From the NCBI GenBank assembly GCA_028708005.1, contig JAQVZV010000014.1, forward strand, positions 1-11,092: a DNA stretch of 11,092 nt, in the 5' to 3' direction. This document shows, piece by piece, positions 1 to 6,146 of this stretch. The notes beneath the pieces were generated by a model that worked only from the letters and a program-made list of their open reading frames with translations, was not told the DNA's origin and searched no databases. Positions within the stretch are counted from its first letter, which is position 1. Every line of letters begins with the position of its first letter. The translations under genes and the position numbers were made by a program. This DNA comes from Bacilli bacterium. Lineage in GTDB: Bacteria; Bacillota_I; Bacilli_A; RF39; UBA660.

Positions 1-241
1 TTTTAAAAGAAAATAATATTGTATTGTCATTAGATATTTCGTAATAATAATTATTTCTGTCAACTTCAGAGCGATTTTCGCTTTTGTGTCTAGCAGTAAA
101 AACCTCTTTAACTTGATATTCGTCTTCATCAATTACAATATTATATAAATTAGTTTGACGACCCACAGTATAACTATATACCGCTTGAAAAGCAATATAT
201 AGCATCAATATTACAACAATGACCCCAAACATCCTCTTCAT
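1..241 (-). CDS. Partial single-pass membrane protein, unknown function (N-terminal 80 residues)
   Basis: I do not recognise this protein. The reading frame runs from an ATG at 241-239 to the left window edge without a stop, giving 80 codons of the N-terminus. It begins MKRMFGVIVVILMLYIAF, a short basic start followed by about 18 hydrophobic residues, so it is probably a signal anchor or uncleaved signal peptide. No lipobox cysteine is visible. The rest is polar and charged, rich in Asn, Glu, Asp and Tyr, as expected of an extracytoplasmic domain. The start is supported by a strong ribosome binding site, AAGGTGGTG, at 246-254. It lies 29 bases after the stop of the PH-domain gene on the same strand and is probably the third gene of that operon. 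The C-terminus is outside the window, so no family can be assigned. Confidence 0.7.
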   Translation of the reverse strand, partial: MKRMFGVIVVILMLYIAFQAVYSYTVGRQTNLYNIVIDEDEYQVKEVFTARHKSENRSEVDRNNYYYEISNDNTILFSFK

Positions 242-270
242 AAAACACCACCTTACAATATAATTACATA

Positions 271-717
271 CTATTCGTTAGCTTTAGATCTAAGAGGATA
301 AAGCTTCTTCTGTTCCATCATATATGCCGATACTTTTGTCTCGATTTCAATCAAAGCTCTTCTCGATATATTTGACAAAATTACAAGTTCGCGGATTGTA
401 TCAATATAAACTTTGCCCCAAATTATTCCCATCTTAACTTGTAAGTCATTAAACATATCAGGTGTTATAGAATAGAAGAAATAGCCAAACAGTAATCTTT
501 TATGTCCAATAAGTAGCCGCTTGTCAGTTAAAGCTACAACACAAGTATTAAGAATATCAAGCGCACTCTCATTCTTTTGCGCTACAAAAGCATATAAAAC
601 CTTCTCATCAGGATTAATATGACTTTCAATAACCCTACAATGAGAACTTAAACGCCAACCTATAGTAAGCGGGTATTTAGTCTTAAAACTTAAAACTTTT
701 AAATATAAAGAAACCAT
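271..717 (-). CDS. Small YokE-like bacterial PH-domain protein
   Basis: A 148-residue soluble protein with no signal peptide or membrane segment. Residues about 38-135 resemble the bacterial pleckstrin-homology family (YokE-like/bPH type). A run of beta-strand-like segments includes VALTDKRLLIG (61-71), then GYFFYSIT (78-85), DLQVKMGIIWGKVYID (91-106), and a closing helix (about 119-136). The 'ALTDKRLL' strand followed by 'YSI...L' is the usual hallmark of these domains. The biochemical role of the family is mostly unknown; phosphoinositide binding should not be assumed. The start has an AGGAG box just upstream. The gene begins 16 bases after the stop of the double-thioredoxin gene and ends 29 bases before the partial membrane gene, so the three are likely co-transcribed. 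The family call rests on pattern recognition, not a search. Confidence 0.65.
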   Translation of the reverse strand: MVSLYLKVLSFKTKYPLTIGWRLSSHCRVIESHINPDEKVLYAFVAQKNESALDILNTCVVALTDKRLLIGHKRLLFGYFFYSITPDMFNDLQVKMGIIWGKVYIDTIRELVILSNISRRALIEIETKVSAYMMEQKKLYPLRSKANE

Positions 718-733
718 AATTCAACTCCTATAA

Positions 734-1504
734 TCATCTTAAGTTTGTTTGTCTGAAAAAGTTGTTCAAATCTGCGAATGAGCCCGCTCCCTCAAGATAA
801 TCTATTATTTCATTACCTTTGGAAATTATAAATAATGGAGTTGCTTGTCTGTAAATGCCTTTGGTTATATCTGCTAATACTCCATGATCACTTTTACTTA
901 TTTCATCTATATTAATATAAAATATATCTTTTCCCATTTCATAAGAAATGCTTTTTAACCAAGGTTCACTCTTAACACAATGAGGGCAAGTTGGTCTACC
1001 TATATAGACAAATCTTTCAACATCCTCTTTCATCAATTCAATGTATTGATTAACGGTAATTGGCTTGATGCGAGATGCGAACGTTAAAACATCATCATAT
1101 ATGGCATCTCCTACATAACTGTCAATTACAGCACCATCATTTATATGTAGAAGAAGTGGGAATCTAGATGCATCGTTCATTGTGATTGACGAAGTCAAGT
1201 CACTGAGTTCTGTATCTGATAGCTCATCTATATCTATAGAATAAGCCTCAAGGTCTTGTTCATTAATAATTTGCTTTAAAACTTCATTCATTGAATCACA
1301 TTCACTACAATTATTACTGTTTAATAATATTAATTTTGTACCTTCCTCAGCTAATTCTTCCTTATAACGGGTATATGTAATATTTTCTAATTCTTTTGGT
1401 TTCTCTGTTGTTAATTCTGTAATTGCAATATTACAAATAATCACAAAAGCTGCAACTAAAACTGCCCATTTAATATTTTTGTTTTTCTTTTTTTCGTTTT
1501 TCAT
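734..1504 (-). CDS. Membrane-anchored protein with two thioredoxin-like domains
   Basis: A 256-residue protein. A lysine-rich N-terminus (residues 1-13) precedes one hydrophobic segment (about 12-29), giving an N-in anchor with the rest outside the cell. Two thioredoxin-like units follow. The first (about 45-145) has 'LLNSNNCSEC' with CxxC at C66/C69 and a cis-proline candidate at P116. The second (about 152-252) has 'YIGRPTCPHC' with CPHC at C173/C176 and P223 in 'QATPLF'. The second unit resembles the bacteriocin-transport accessory protein (PedC/BrcD-like) thioredoxins; CPHC is also the DsbA-type active site. A thiol-disulfide role on surface proteins is inferred. The start is the internal ATG at 1504-1502, 7 bases after an AGGAGG box; an in-frame ATG 18 codons upstream is rejected because it would include that box. 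It is the first gene of the left-end operon. The stop is TGA. Confidence 0.8.
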   Translation of the reverse strand: MKNEKKKNKNIKWAVLVAAFVIICNIAITELTTEKPKELENITYTRYKEELAEEGTKLILLNSNNCSECDSMNEVLKQIINEQDLEAYSIDIDELSDTELSDLTSSITMNDASRFPLLLHINDGAVIDSYVGDAIYDDVLTFASRIKPITVNQYIELMKEDVERFVYIGRPTCPHCVKSEPWLKSISYEMGKDIFYINIDEISKSDHGVLADITKGIYRQATPLFIISKGNEIIDYLEGAGSFADLNNFFRQTNLR

Positions 1505-1511
1505 CTTTGTT

Positions 1512-1517
1512 CCTCCT
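1512..1517 (-). promoter_or_regulatory. Ribosome binding site deciding the start of the double-thioredoxin gene
   Basis: AGGAGG on the minus strand sits 7 bases before the ATG at 1504. It lies inside the longer reading frame that starts at 1558, which argues for the shorter protein. Confidence 0.8.
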
Positions 1518-1548
1518 AAATGTACAATATCATATATTTTTCTATTAT

Positions 1549-1576
1549 AGTATATCACAATTTAGATGATTTACAA
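1549..1576 (-). promoter_or_regulatory. Promoter of the double-thioredoxin / PH-domain operon
   Basis: On the minus strand a -35 box TTGTAA (1576-1571) is followed by a 16-base spacer and a -10 box TATACT (1554-1549). A TGA just before the -10 gives an extended -10 (TGn). It lies about 45 bases upstream of the ATG at 1504 and after the tuf terminator, as expected for an independent operon promoter. Confidence 0.6.
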
Positions 1577-1640
1577 ATATAATTCAATTCAATCATGGCA
1601 TTTGTTTTTAGCTGTAAATGCTTAATTTATACCCCAAAAT

Positions 1641-1670
1641 AAAAGAATGAGATGGTTTGTCTCATTCTTT
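1641..1670 (-). terminator. Intrinsic terminator of the str operon (after tuf)
   Basis: A perfect 11-bp stem pairs positions 1642-1652 with 1660-1670 (arm AAAGAATGAGA) around a 7-base loop. Read on the minus strand it comes 13 bases after the tuf stop codon, and the stem runs into a TTTTATTTT tail. This closes the rpsL-rpsG-fusA-tuf unit before the next promoter. Confidence 0.85.
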
Positions 1671-1683
1671 GTATTTTGATTAA

Positions 1684-2868
1684 TTATTCAATAATTTTAC
1701 TTACTGAACCTGCACCAACTGTTCTACCGCCTTCACGGATTGAGAATTTAGTACCGTTTTCAATAGCGATAGGCGCGATTAATTCTACAGTCATAGTGAC
1801 ATTGTCACCTGGCATAACCATTTCAACACCTGCAGGTAATTCTACAACACCTGTTACGTCAGTAGTTCTAAAATAGAATTGTGGACGATAGTTTGAGAAG
1901 AATGGAGTATGTCTTCCGCCTTCTTCTTTGCTTAGTACATAAACTTGAGCTTCAAACTTTTTATGTGGTGTAACAGTTCCTGGTTTTGCTAAGATTTGAC
2001 CACGTTCAACGTCTTCTCTAGAAATACCACGAAGTAAAACTCCAGCGTTATCTCCTGCTTCAGCATAGTCTAATTGTTTACGGAACATTTCAATTCCTGT
2101 AACAACTGTTTTCTTAGTAGGTTTTAAACCAACAATTTCAACTTCATCATTAAGTTTTAATTGGCCACGTTCAACACGACCTGTAACAACTGTTCCACGA
2201 CCTGTGATTGTGAATACGTCTTCAATTGACATTAAGAATGGTTTATCAGTTGCTCTTTCTGGAGTTGGAATCCATTCATCAACTGCAGCCATTAAATCAT
2301 TAATAGCTTTTTCAGCTTCAACATCGCCTTCAAGCGCTTTTAATGCTGAACCACGAATGATTGGTGTGTTGTCACCATCAAAGTTGTATGAACTTAATAA
2401 TTCACGAACTTCCATTTCAACTAAATCTAATAATTCTTCATCATCAACTAAGTCGCATTTGTTCATAAATACAACCATCTTTGGAACACCAACTTGACCA
2501 GCAAGTAAAATGTGTTCACGAGTTTGAGCCATAGGTCCATCAGTTGCTGCAATAACTAAGATTGCACCGTCCATTTGAGCTGCACCTGTAATCATATTTT
2601 TTACATAGTCAGCATGTCCTGGGCAGTCTACGTGAGCATAATGACGATTGTCTGTTTCATATTCAACGTGTGTAGTACTAATAGTAATACCACGTGTCTT
2701 TTCTTCAGGTGCGCCATCTATTTGATCATATTTCATAGCTTTTGCATGACCTTTTTTTGACAACGTATGAGTAATCGCAGCTGTTAAAGTTGTCTTACCA
2801 TGGTCTACGTGTCCAATTGTACCAATGTTAACATGTGGTTTTGAACGTACAAATTTTTCTTTTGCCAT
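1684..2868 (-). CDS. tuf: Translation elongation factor Tu
   Basis: EF-Tu, the GTPase that brings aminoacyl-tRNA to the ribosomal A site in the cytoplasm. The 394-residue length is normal for the family. The G domain shows GHVDHGKT (19-26, P-loop), RGITI (59-63, switch I), DCPGH (81-85, switch II with the catalytic-region histidine H85), NKCD (136-139) and SALK (174-177). Domains II and III follow and include the conserved YRPQFYFRTTDVTG stretch of domain III. The start MAKEKF follows an AAAGGAGG ribosome binding site. It is the last gene of the str operon, 73 bases after fusA, with its own likely promoter in that gap, so it can be made in excess over the upstream genes. Nothing is truncated or odd. 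Confidence 0.99.
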   Translation of the reverse strand: MAKEKFVRSKPHVNIGTIGHVDHGKTTLTAAITHTLSKKGHAKAMKYDQIDGAPEEKTRGITISTTHVEYETDNRHYAHVDCPGHADYVKNMITGAAQMDGAILVIAATDGPMAQTREHILLAGQVGVPKMVVFMNKCDLVDDEELLDLVEMEVRELLSSYNFDGDNTPIIRGSALKALEGDVEAEKAINDLMAAVDEWIPTPERATDKPFLMSIEDVFTITGRGTVVTGRVERGQLKLNDEVEIVGLKPTKKTVVTGIEMFRKQLDYAEAGDNAGVLLRGISREDVERGQILAKPGTVTPHKKFEAQVYVLSKEEGGRHTPFFSNYRPQFYFRTTDVTGVVELPAGVEMVMPGDNVTMTVELIAPIAIENGTKFSIREGGRTVGAGSVSKIIE

Positions 2869-2901
2869 TTTGTTTTCCTCCTTTTAATTTAATACACATA
2901 T

Positions 2902-2930
2902 ATTTTATCTAATTCTTGAAAAAATTTCAA
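2902..2930 (-). promoter_or_regulatory. Internal promoter for tuf
   Basis: In the 73-base fusA-tuf gap the minus strand carries TTGAAA (2930-2925), a 17-base spacer, and TAAAAT (2907-2902). Spacing is ideal and both boxes are one base from consensus. It would give tuf extra transcription independent of the rpsL promoter. The -35 box is embedded in a perfect palindrome (2915-2931). Confidence 0.55.
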
Positions 2931-2931
2931 G
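2915..2931. repeat. Perfect inverted repeat over the tuf -35 region
   Basis: CTTGAAA and TTTCAAG face each other across three bases. As RNA it would form a 7-bp hairpin, but no U-run follows on the minus strand, so it does not look like a terminator of fusA. It could be an operator-like site, an RNA-processing hairpin, or chance in AT-rich DNA. Confidence 0.45.
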
Positions 2932-2941
2932 CATTATTCAA

Positions 2942-5014
2942 TTATTGACCACCATTTTTTCTGATAATTTCTTCTGATATACTCTTTGGTACTTCTTCAT
3001 AGTGATCTGGTATCATTTGAAATGATGCCCTACCTTGAGTATTAGAACGTAACGCAGTAGCATAACCAAACATTTCTGATAATGGGACTAAAGCGGTTAA
3101 CGATACAGCATTCCCTCTTGATTCTTGCCCCATTGGTTTACCTCTACGAGATGTAATATCTCCCATTACATTTCCAAAATATTCTTCTGGCGTAACTACA
3201 TCAAGTTTCATAATTGGTTCTAATAATACAGGTTTACATTTGTTGCGAGCTTCTTTTAAAGCCATACTAGCAGCAATTTTATATGCCATTTCTGATGAGT
3301 CAACATCATGATAAGAACCATCATATAATGTTGCTTTAACATCAACCATCGGATAACCTGCTAAGATACCTGTTTTCATTGCATCTTGTAATCCTTTATC
3401 TGTAACTGGAATATATTCACGAGGAACAACTCCACCTACAATGGCATCAACAAACTCATAACCCTTTTCAGGATTTGGTTCAAATTTAATCCATACATGA
3501 CCATATTGACCACGGCCACCAGATTGTTTAATATATTTACCTTCGCACTCACCAGTTTGAGTAATTGTTTCACGATAAGCGACTTGTGGTTTACCAACAA
3601 TAACTTCAACATTAAATTCTCTTCTCATACGATCAACAATAACATCAAGATGTAGTTCACCCATACCTTCGATAATTGTTTGACCAGTTTCAACATCTGT
3701 ATGAGCTCTAAAGGTTGGATCTTCTTCCATTAATTTACCTAACGCAATACCCATTTTTTCTTGGTCAGCTTTAGTCTTAGGTTCAACAGCAAGATTAATA
3801 ACTGGTTCTGCAAAATTAGTAGCTTCCAAAGTGATTGGATGCTTCTCATCGCATAACGTGTCACCTGTTGCTGTATTTTTCAATCCAACTGCTGCAGCTA
3901 TTTCGCCGGCATATACCTCAGTAACTTCTTGACGATGGTTAGCATGCATTTGAAGAATACGACCAATTCTTTCTTTTGATTGCTTGGTGGCATTCCAAAT
4001 ATATGAACCACTTGACAATTTACCAGAATAAACTCTAAAGAATGCTAACTTACCAACAAATGGGTCAGTCATTATCTTAAAAGCTAAAGCTGTAAAAGGT
4101 TCGTCATCAGATGGATGTCTAATAACCTCCTCACCTTTTGAATTAGTTCCTGTAATTGATTCTATATCAAGTGGTGATGGAAGATAATCAACAATAGCAT
4201 CAAGTAATAATTTAACTCCCTTATTTCCTAAAGCTGTACCGCAAAGAATTGGGAAAAATTTAACAGAAATAACCCCTTTTCTTATTGCCTTCTTAATTAG
4301 ATTAACTGGGATATCTTCTCCTTCGAGATATTTTTCCATCAATTCATCATCAAATTCAGCTACTGTTTCTATTAGTTCAATTCTTTTGGTTTCTACTATT
4401 GATTTTAATTCATTAGGAATATCAATTTCTACTGTATTCTCTTCTGGTTTTCCATCATAAGTATATGCTTTTAAGTTTACGATATCAATAATACCATTGA
4501 AATCATTTTCCGCTCCAATAGGCCATTCTATTGGTTTGGCATTAACTCCAAAGCGTTTATCAATACTCTTTAAGCAACTTTCAAAATCAGCGCCAATTTT
4601 ATCCATTTTATTTACAAAGATCATACGTGGTACGTTGCGTTCATTAGCTTGACGCCAAACAGTTTCTGTTTGTGGTTCTACTCCAGCGTTTGCATCTAAC
4701 AATGCAACTGCGCCATCTAATACACGAAGAGATCTTGTTACTTCAGCTGTGAAATCTACGTGTCCTGGGGTATCAATAATATTTAATCGATGTCCCTTCC
4801 AGAAAGCCGTAGTGGCTGCTGAAGTAATTGTTATTCCACGTTCTTGTTCTTGTTCCATCCAGTCCATTTGTGATTCACCATCATGAGTTTCACCCATTTT
4901 GTGAATCTTTCCTGTATGAAACAAAACGCGCTCAGTACAAGTTGTTTTACCAGCATCAATATGGGCCATAATCCCAATATTTCTGGTCTTTTCTAGTGAA
5001 TATTCACGAGCCAT
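2942..5014 (-). CDS. fusA: Translation elongation factor G
   Basis: EF-G, the ribosomal translocase GTPase, which moves tRNAs and mRNA after peptide transfer and helps recycle ribosomes. The 690-residue length is typical for the family. G-domain motifs are AHIDAGKT (18-25), RGITI (59-63), DTPGH (81-85) and NKMD (135-138). The C-terminal half keeps the domain III-V signatures, including the 'GMGELHLDV' stretch and the domain IV 'GGRGQYGHV' stretch. The start MAREYS is preceded by GGAAAGGAGA. It begins 15 bases after the rpsG stop and is followed by tuf, the classic str operon order. It is intact, with no sign of a duplicate or of the Tet(M)-type protection family. Confidence 0.99.
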   Translation of the reverse strand: MAREYSLEKTRNIGIMAHIDAGKTTCTERVLFHTGKIHKMGETHDGESQMDWMEQEQERGITITSAATTAFWKGHRLNIIDTPGHVDFTAEVTRSLRVLDGAVALLDANAGVEPQTETVWRQANERNVPRMIFVNKMDKIGADFESCLKSIDKRFGVNAKPIEWPIGAENDFNGIIDIVNLKAYTYDGKPEENTVEIDIPNELKSIVETKRIELIETVAEFDDELMEKYLEGEDIPVNLIKKAIRKGVISVKFFPILCGTALGNKGVKLLLDAIVDYLPSPLDIESITGTNSKGEEVIRHPSDDEPFTALAFKIMTDPFVGKLAFFRVYSGKLSSGSYIWNATKQSKERIGRILQMHANHRQEVTEVYAGEIAAAVGLKNTATGDTLCDEKHPITLEATNFAEPVINLAVEPKTKADQEKMGIALGKLMEEDPTFRAHTDVETGQTIIEGMGELHLDVIVDRMRREFNVEVIVGKPQVAYRETITQTGECEGKYIKQSGGRGQYGHVWIKFEPNPEKGYEFVDAIVGGVVPREYIPVTDKGLQDAMKTGILAGYPMVDVKATLYDGSYHDVDSSEMAYKIAASMALKEARNKCKPVLLEPIMKLDVVTPEEYFGNVMGDITSRRGKPMGQESRGNAVSLTALVPLSEMFGYATALRSNTQGRASFQMIPDHYEEVPKSISEEIIRKNGGQ

Positions 5015-5029
5015 AAGCTTTCTCCTTTC

Positions 5030-5497
5030 CTACCAACGATAATGTGCAAACGCCTTATTAGCCTCTGCCATCCTGTGTGTATCTTCCCGTTTTTTAACGG
5101 CTGAACCGGTGCCATTATAAGCATCGATAATTTCATTTGCAAGATTTTCATACATTGTATGTGCATTTCTATCTCTAGCATAATCTACCATCCAACGAAG
5201 TCCTAAAGCAAGCGATCTTTCTTCTCTAACTTCAGTTGGAACTTGGTAGTTTGCTCCACCAACACGACGCGATTTTACTTCAAGTGCTGGTTTTACATTT
5301 TCTAAAGCTTTTGCAAAAACTTCATCTGGTGCTTGACCAGTTTTTTCTTTTACAATATCAAATGCTTTATAAACAATTGTTTGCGCTTTACCTTTTTTAC
5401 CAGATGACATAACTTGATTTATTAACTTAGCTATAACTTTCGAACCATATATAGGATCTGCTAAGATATCTCTTTTAACAGCTTGTTTCTTACGCAT
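5030..5497 (-). CDS. rpsG: 30S ribosomal protein S7
   Basis: S7 is a primary 16S rRNA-binding protein that nucleates the 30S head and lines the E site. It has 155 residues, the standard bacterial length. It begins MRKKQAVKRDILADPIYGS and ends with the conserved THRMAEANKAFAHYRW tail. The central 'KSRRVGGANYQVPTEV' stretch is the rRNA-contacting hairpin. A TAAGGAGG box lies just upstream. It sits between rpsL (25-base gap) and fusA (15-base gap). The rpsL-rpsG gap is too short to hold the long S7-binding regulatory structure known from E. coli, so that autoregulation is probably absent here (inference). Confidence 0.99.
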   Translation of the reverse strand: MRKKQAVKRDILADPIYGSKVIAKLINQVMSSGKKGKAQTIVYKAFDIVKEKTGQAPDEVFAKALENVKPALEVKSRRVGGANYQVPTEVREERSLALGLRWMVDYARDRNAHTMYENLANEIIDAYNGTGSAVKKREDTHRMAEANKAFAHYRW

Positions 5498-5522
5498 TAT
5501 TTATTCCTCCTTACTTATTATT

Positions 5523-5936
5523 TTAGTTTTTAGGCTTCTTCGTTCCATATTTAGAACGGCCTTGCTTGCGGTTTTGAACACCGGCAGTATCTAAAGCTCC
5601 ACGAACAATATGATAACGAACTCCGATTAAGTCTTTTACACGACCACCGCGCATTAATACAACACTGTGTTCTTGTAAATTATGACCTTCACCTTGAATA
5701 TAAGCCGTTACTTCTAAACCATTACTTAAACGAACACGCGCATATTTACGCAACGCTGAGTTTGGTTTCTTAGGGGTCATGGTTCCAACACGTGTACATA
5801 CACCACGCTTTTGTGGAGAGTTTAATTTTCTTGTTTTTCTCTTTAGACTATTTAAACGCACTCCAAGAACTGGCGATTTGCTCTTTTTGACCTTTTTACT
5901 TCTTCTTTGGTTCACCAATTGGTTGATTGTAGGCAT
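5523..5936 (-). CDS. rpsL: 30S ribosomal protein S12
   Basis: S12 sits at the decoding centre of the 30S subunit and affects accuracy and streptomycin sensitivity. With the start at 5936 it has 137 residues and begins MPTINQLV. This is the Gram-positive form, with about 13 extra residues near the N-terminus compared with E. coli. TPKKPNSALRK places the key lysine at K56 (E. coli K43), and GRVKDL places K101 (E. coli K88) and D102 (the usual methylthiolation target). The next position is unusual: residue 104 is Ile, codon ATC, where nearly all bacteria have Pro (KDLPGVRYH). The start is set by GGGAGG 9 bases upstream; the in-frame ATG at 5987 would add 17 residues foreign to the family and lacks a binding site. 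First gene of the str operon. Confidence 0.98.
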   Translation of the reverse strand: MPTINQLVNQRRSKKVKKSKSPVLGVRLNSLKRKTRKLNSPQKRGVCTRVGTMTPKKPNSALRKYARVRLSNGLEVTAYIQGEGHNLQEHSVVLMRGGRVKDLIGVRYHIVRGALDTAGVQNRKQGRSKYGTKKPKN

Positions 5937-5945
5937 ATAATTGCT

Positions 5946-5951
5946 CCTCCC
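5946..5951 (-). promoter_or_regulatory. Ribosome binding site deciding the rpsL start
   Basis: GGGAGG on the minus strand ends 9 bases before ATG 5936. It lies inside the 17-codon upstream extension, so the family-typical MPTINQ start is preferred. Confidence 0.8.
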
Positions 5952-5993
5952 TTCTTTACACACACCCTCGTGTTTCATTATTCTCATAAATAT

Positions 5994-6016
5994 AAGCTCT
6001 GCTTATTGCAGAACCT
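5994..6016 (-). other. Hairpin in the rpsL leader
   Basis: In the minus-strand leader RNA, AGGTTCTGC and GCAGAGCTT can pair (9 bp including two G-U pairs) around the loop AATAA. It lies roughly 10-15 bases after the expected transcription start. No U-run follows on the minus strand. On the plus strand the same bases pair over only 5 bp, so it is not a plus-strand terminator. It may stabilise the mRNA 5' end; no regulatory role is shown. Confidence 0.4.
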
Positions 6017-6034
6017 TTTTCATTAAGCTTTTAT

Positions 6035-6064
6035 AATATAACACTTATAGTATATGTCTGTCAA
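6035..6064 (-). promoter_or_regulatory. Main promoter of the str operon
   Basis: The minus strand has a perfect -35 TTGACA (6064-6059), an 18-base spacer ending in TGT (extended -10), and -10 TATATT (6040-6035). A 17-base alternative gives TTATAT. The predicted leader before rpsL is about 90 bases. This is one of the two strongest promoters visible in the window. Confidence 0.75.
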
Positions 6065-6133
6065 CCACTTTAATGCAAATAACGACAATACTTTTTTTAG
6101 GCATTTATCGACACCAAATGAATAAAATGTATT

Positions 6134-6140
6134 GGGAGGT
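6134..6140 (+). promoter_or_regulatory. Ribosome binding site of the symporter gene
   Basis: GGGAGGT lies 6 bases before the ATG at 6147. It overlaps the in-frame TTG at 6132, so translation must start at the ATG. Confidence 0.85.
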
Positions 6141-6146
6141 AAAAAG

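Noticed and set aside
1652..1876. Plus-strand open frame of 74 codons opposite the end of tuf and its terminator
   Set aside because: It is antisense to tuf and has no ribosome binding site or family resemblance; a shadow of the tuf coding sequence. The other plus-strand frames inside tuf and the ATPase, and the minus-strand ones inside the symporter, were rejected for the same reason.
4993..5181. Minus-strand frame of 62 codons overlapping the end of rpsG
   Set aside because: It overlaps rpsG almost entirely in another frame and reaches into fusA; S7 is clearly the real product.
5937..5987. Upstream in-frame extension of rpsL by 17 codons
   Set aside because: It would include the ribosome binding site and is not part of S12 proteins; no binding site precedes its ATG.
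6001..6020. Possible plus-strand terminator (GCAG hairpin followed by TTTTT) upstream of the symporter
   Set aside because: Only 5 bp pair on the plus strand and there is no plus-strand gene before it; the better pairing is in the minus-strand rpsL leader.
6021..6133. Plus-strand promoter for the symporter (TATAAT at 6032, TATAGT at 6046, TAAAAT at 6123)
   Set aside because: None has a believable -35 box at 16-18 bases, and the last would start the RNA within the ribosome binding site. A promoter must exist but I cannot choose one.
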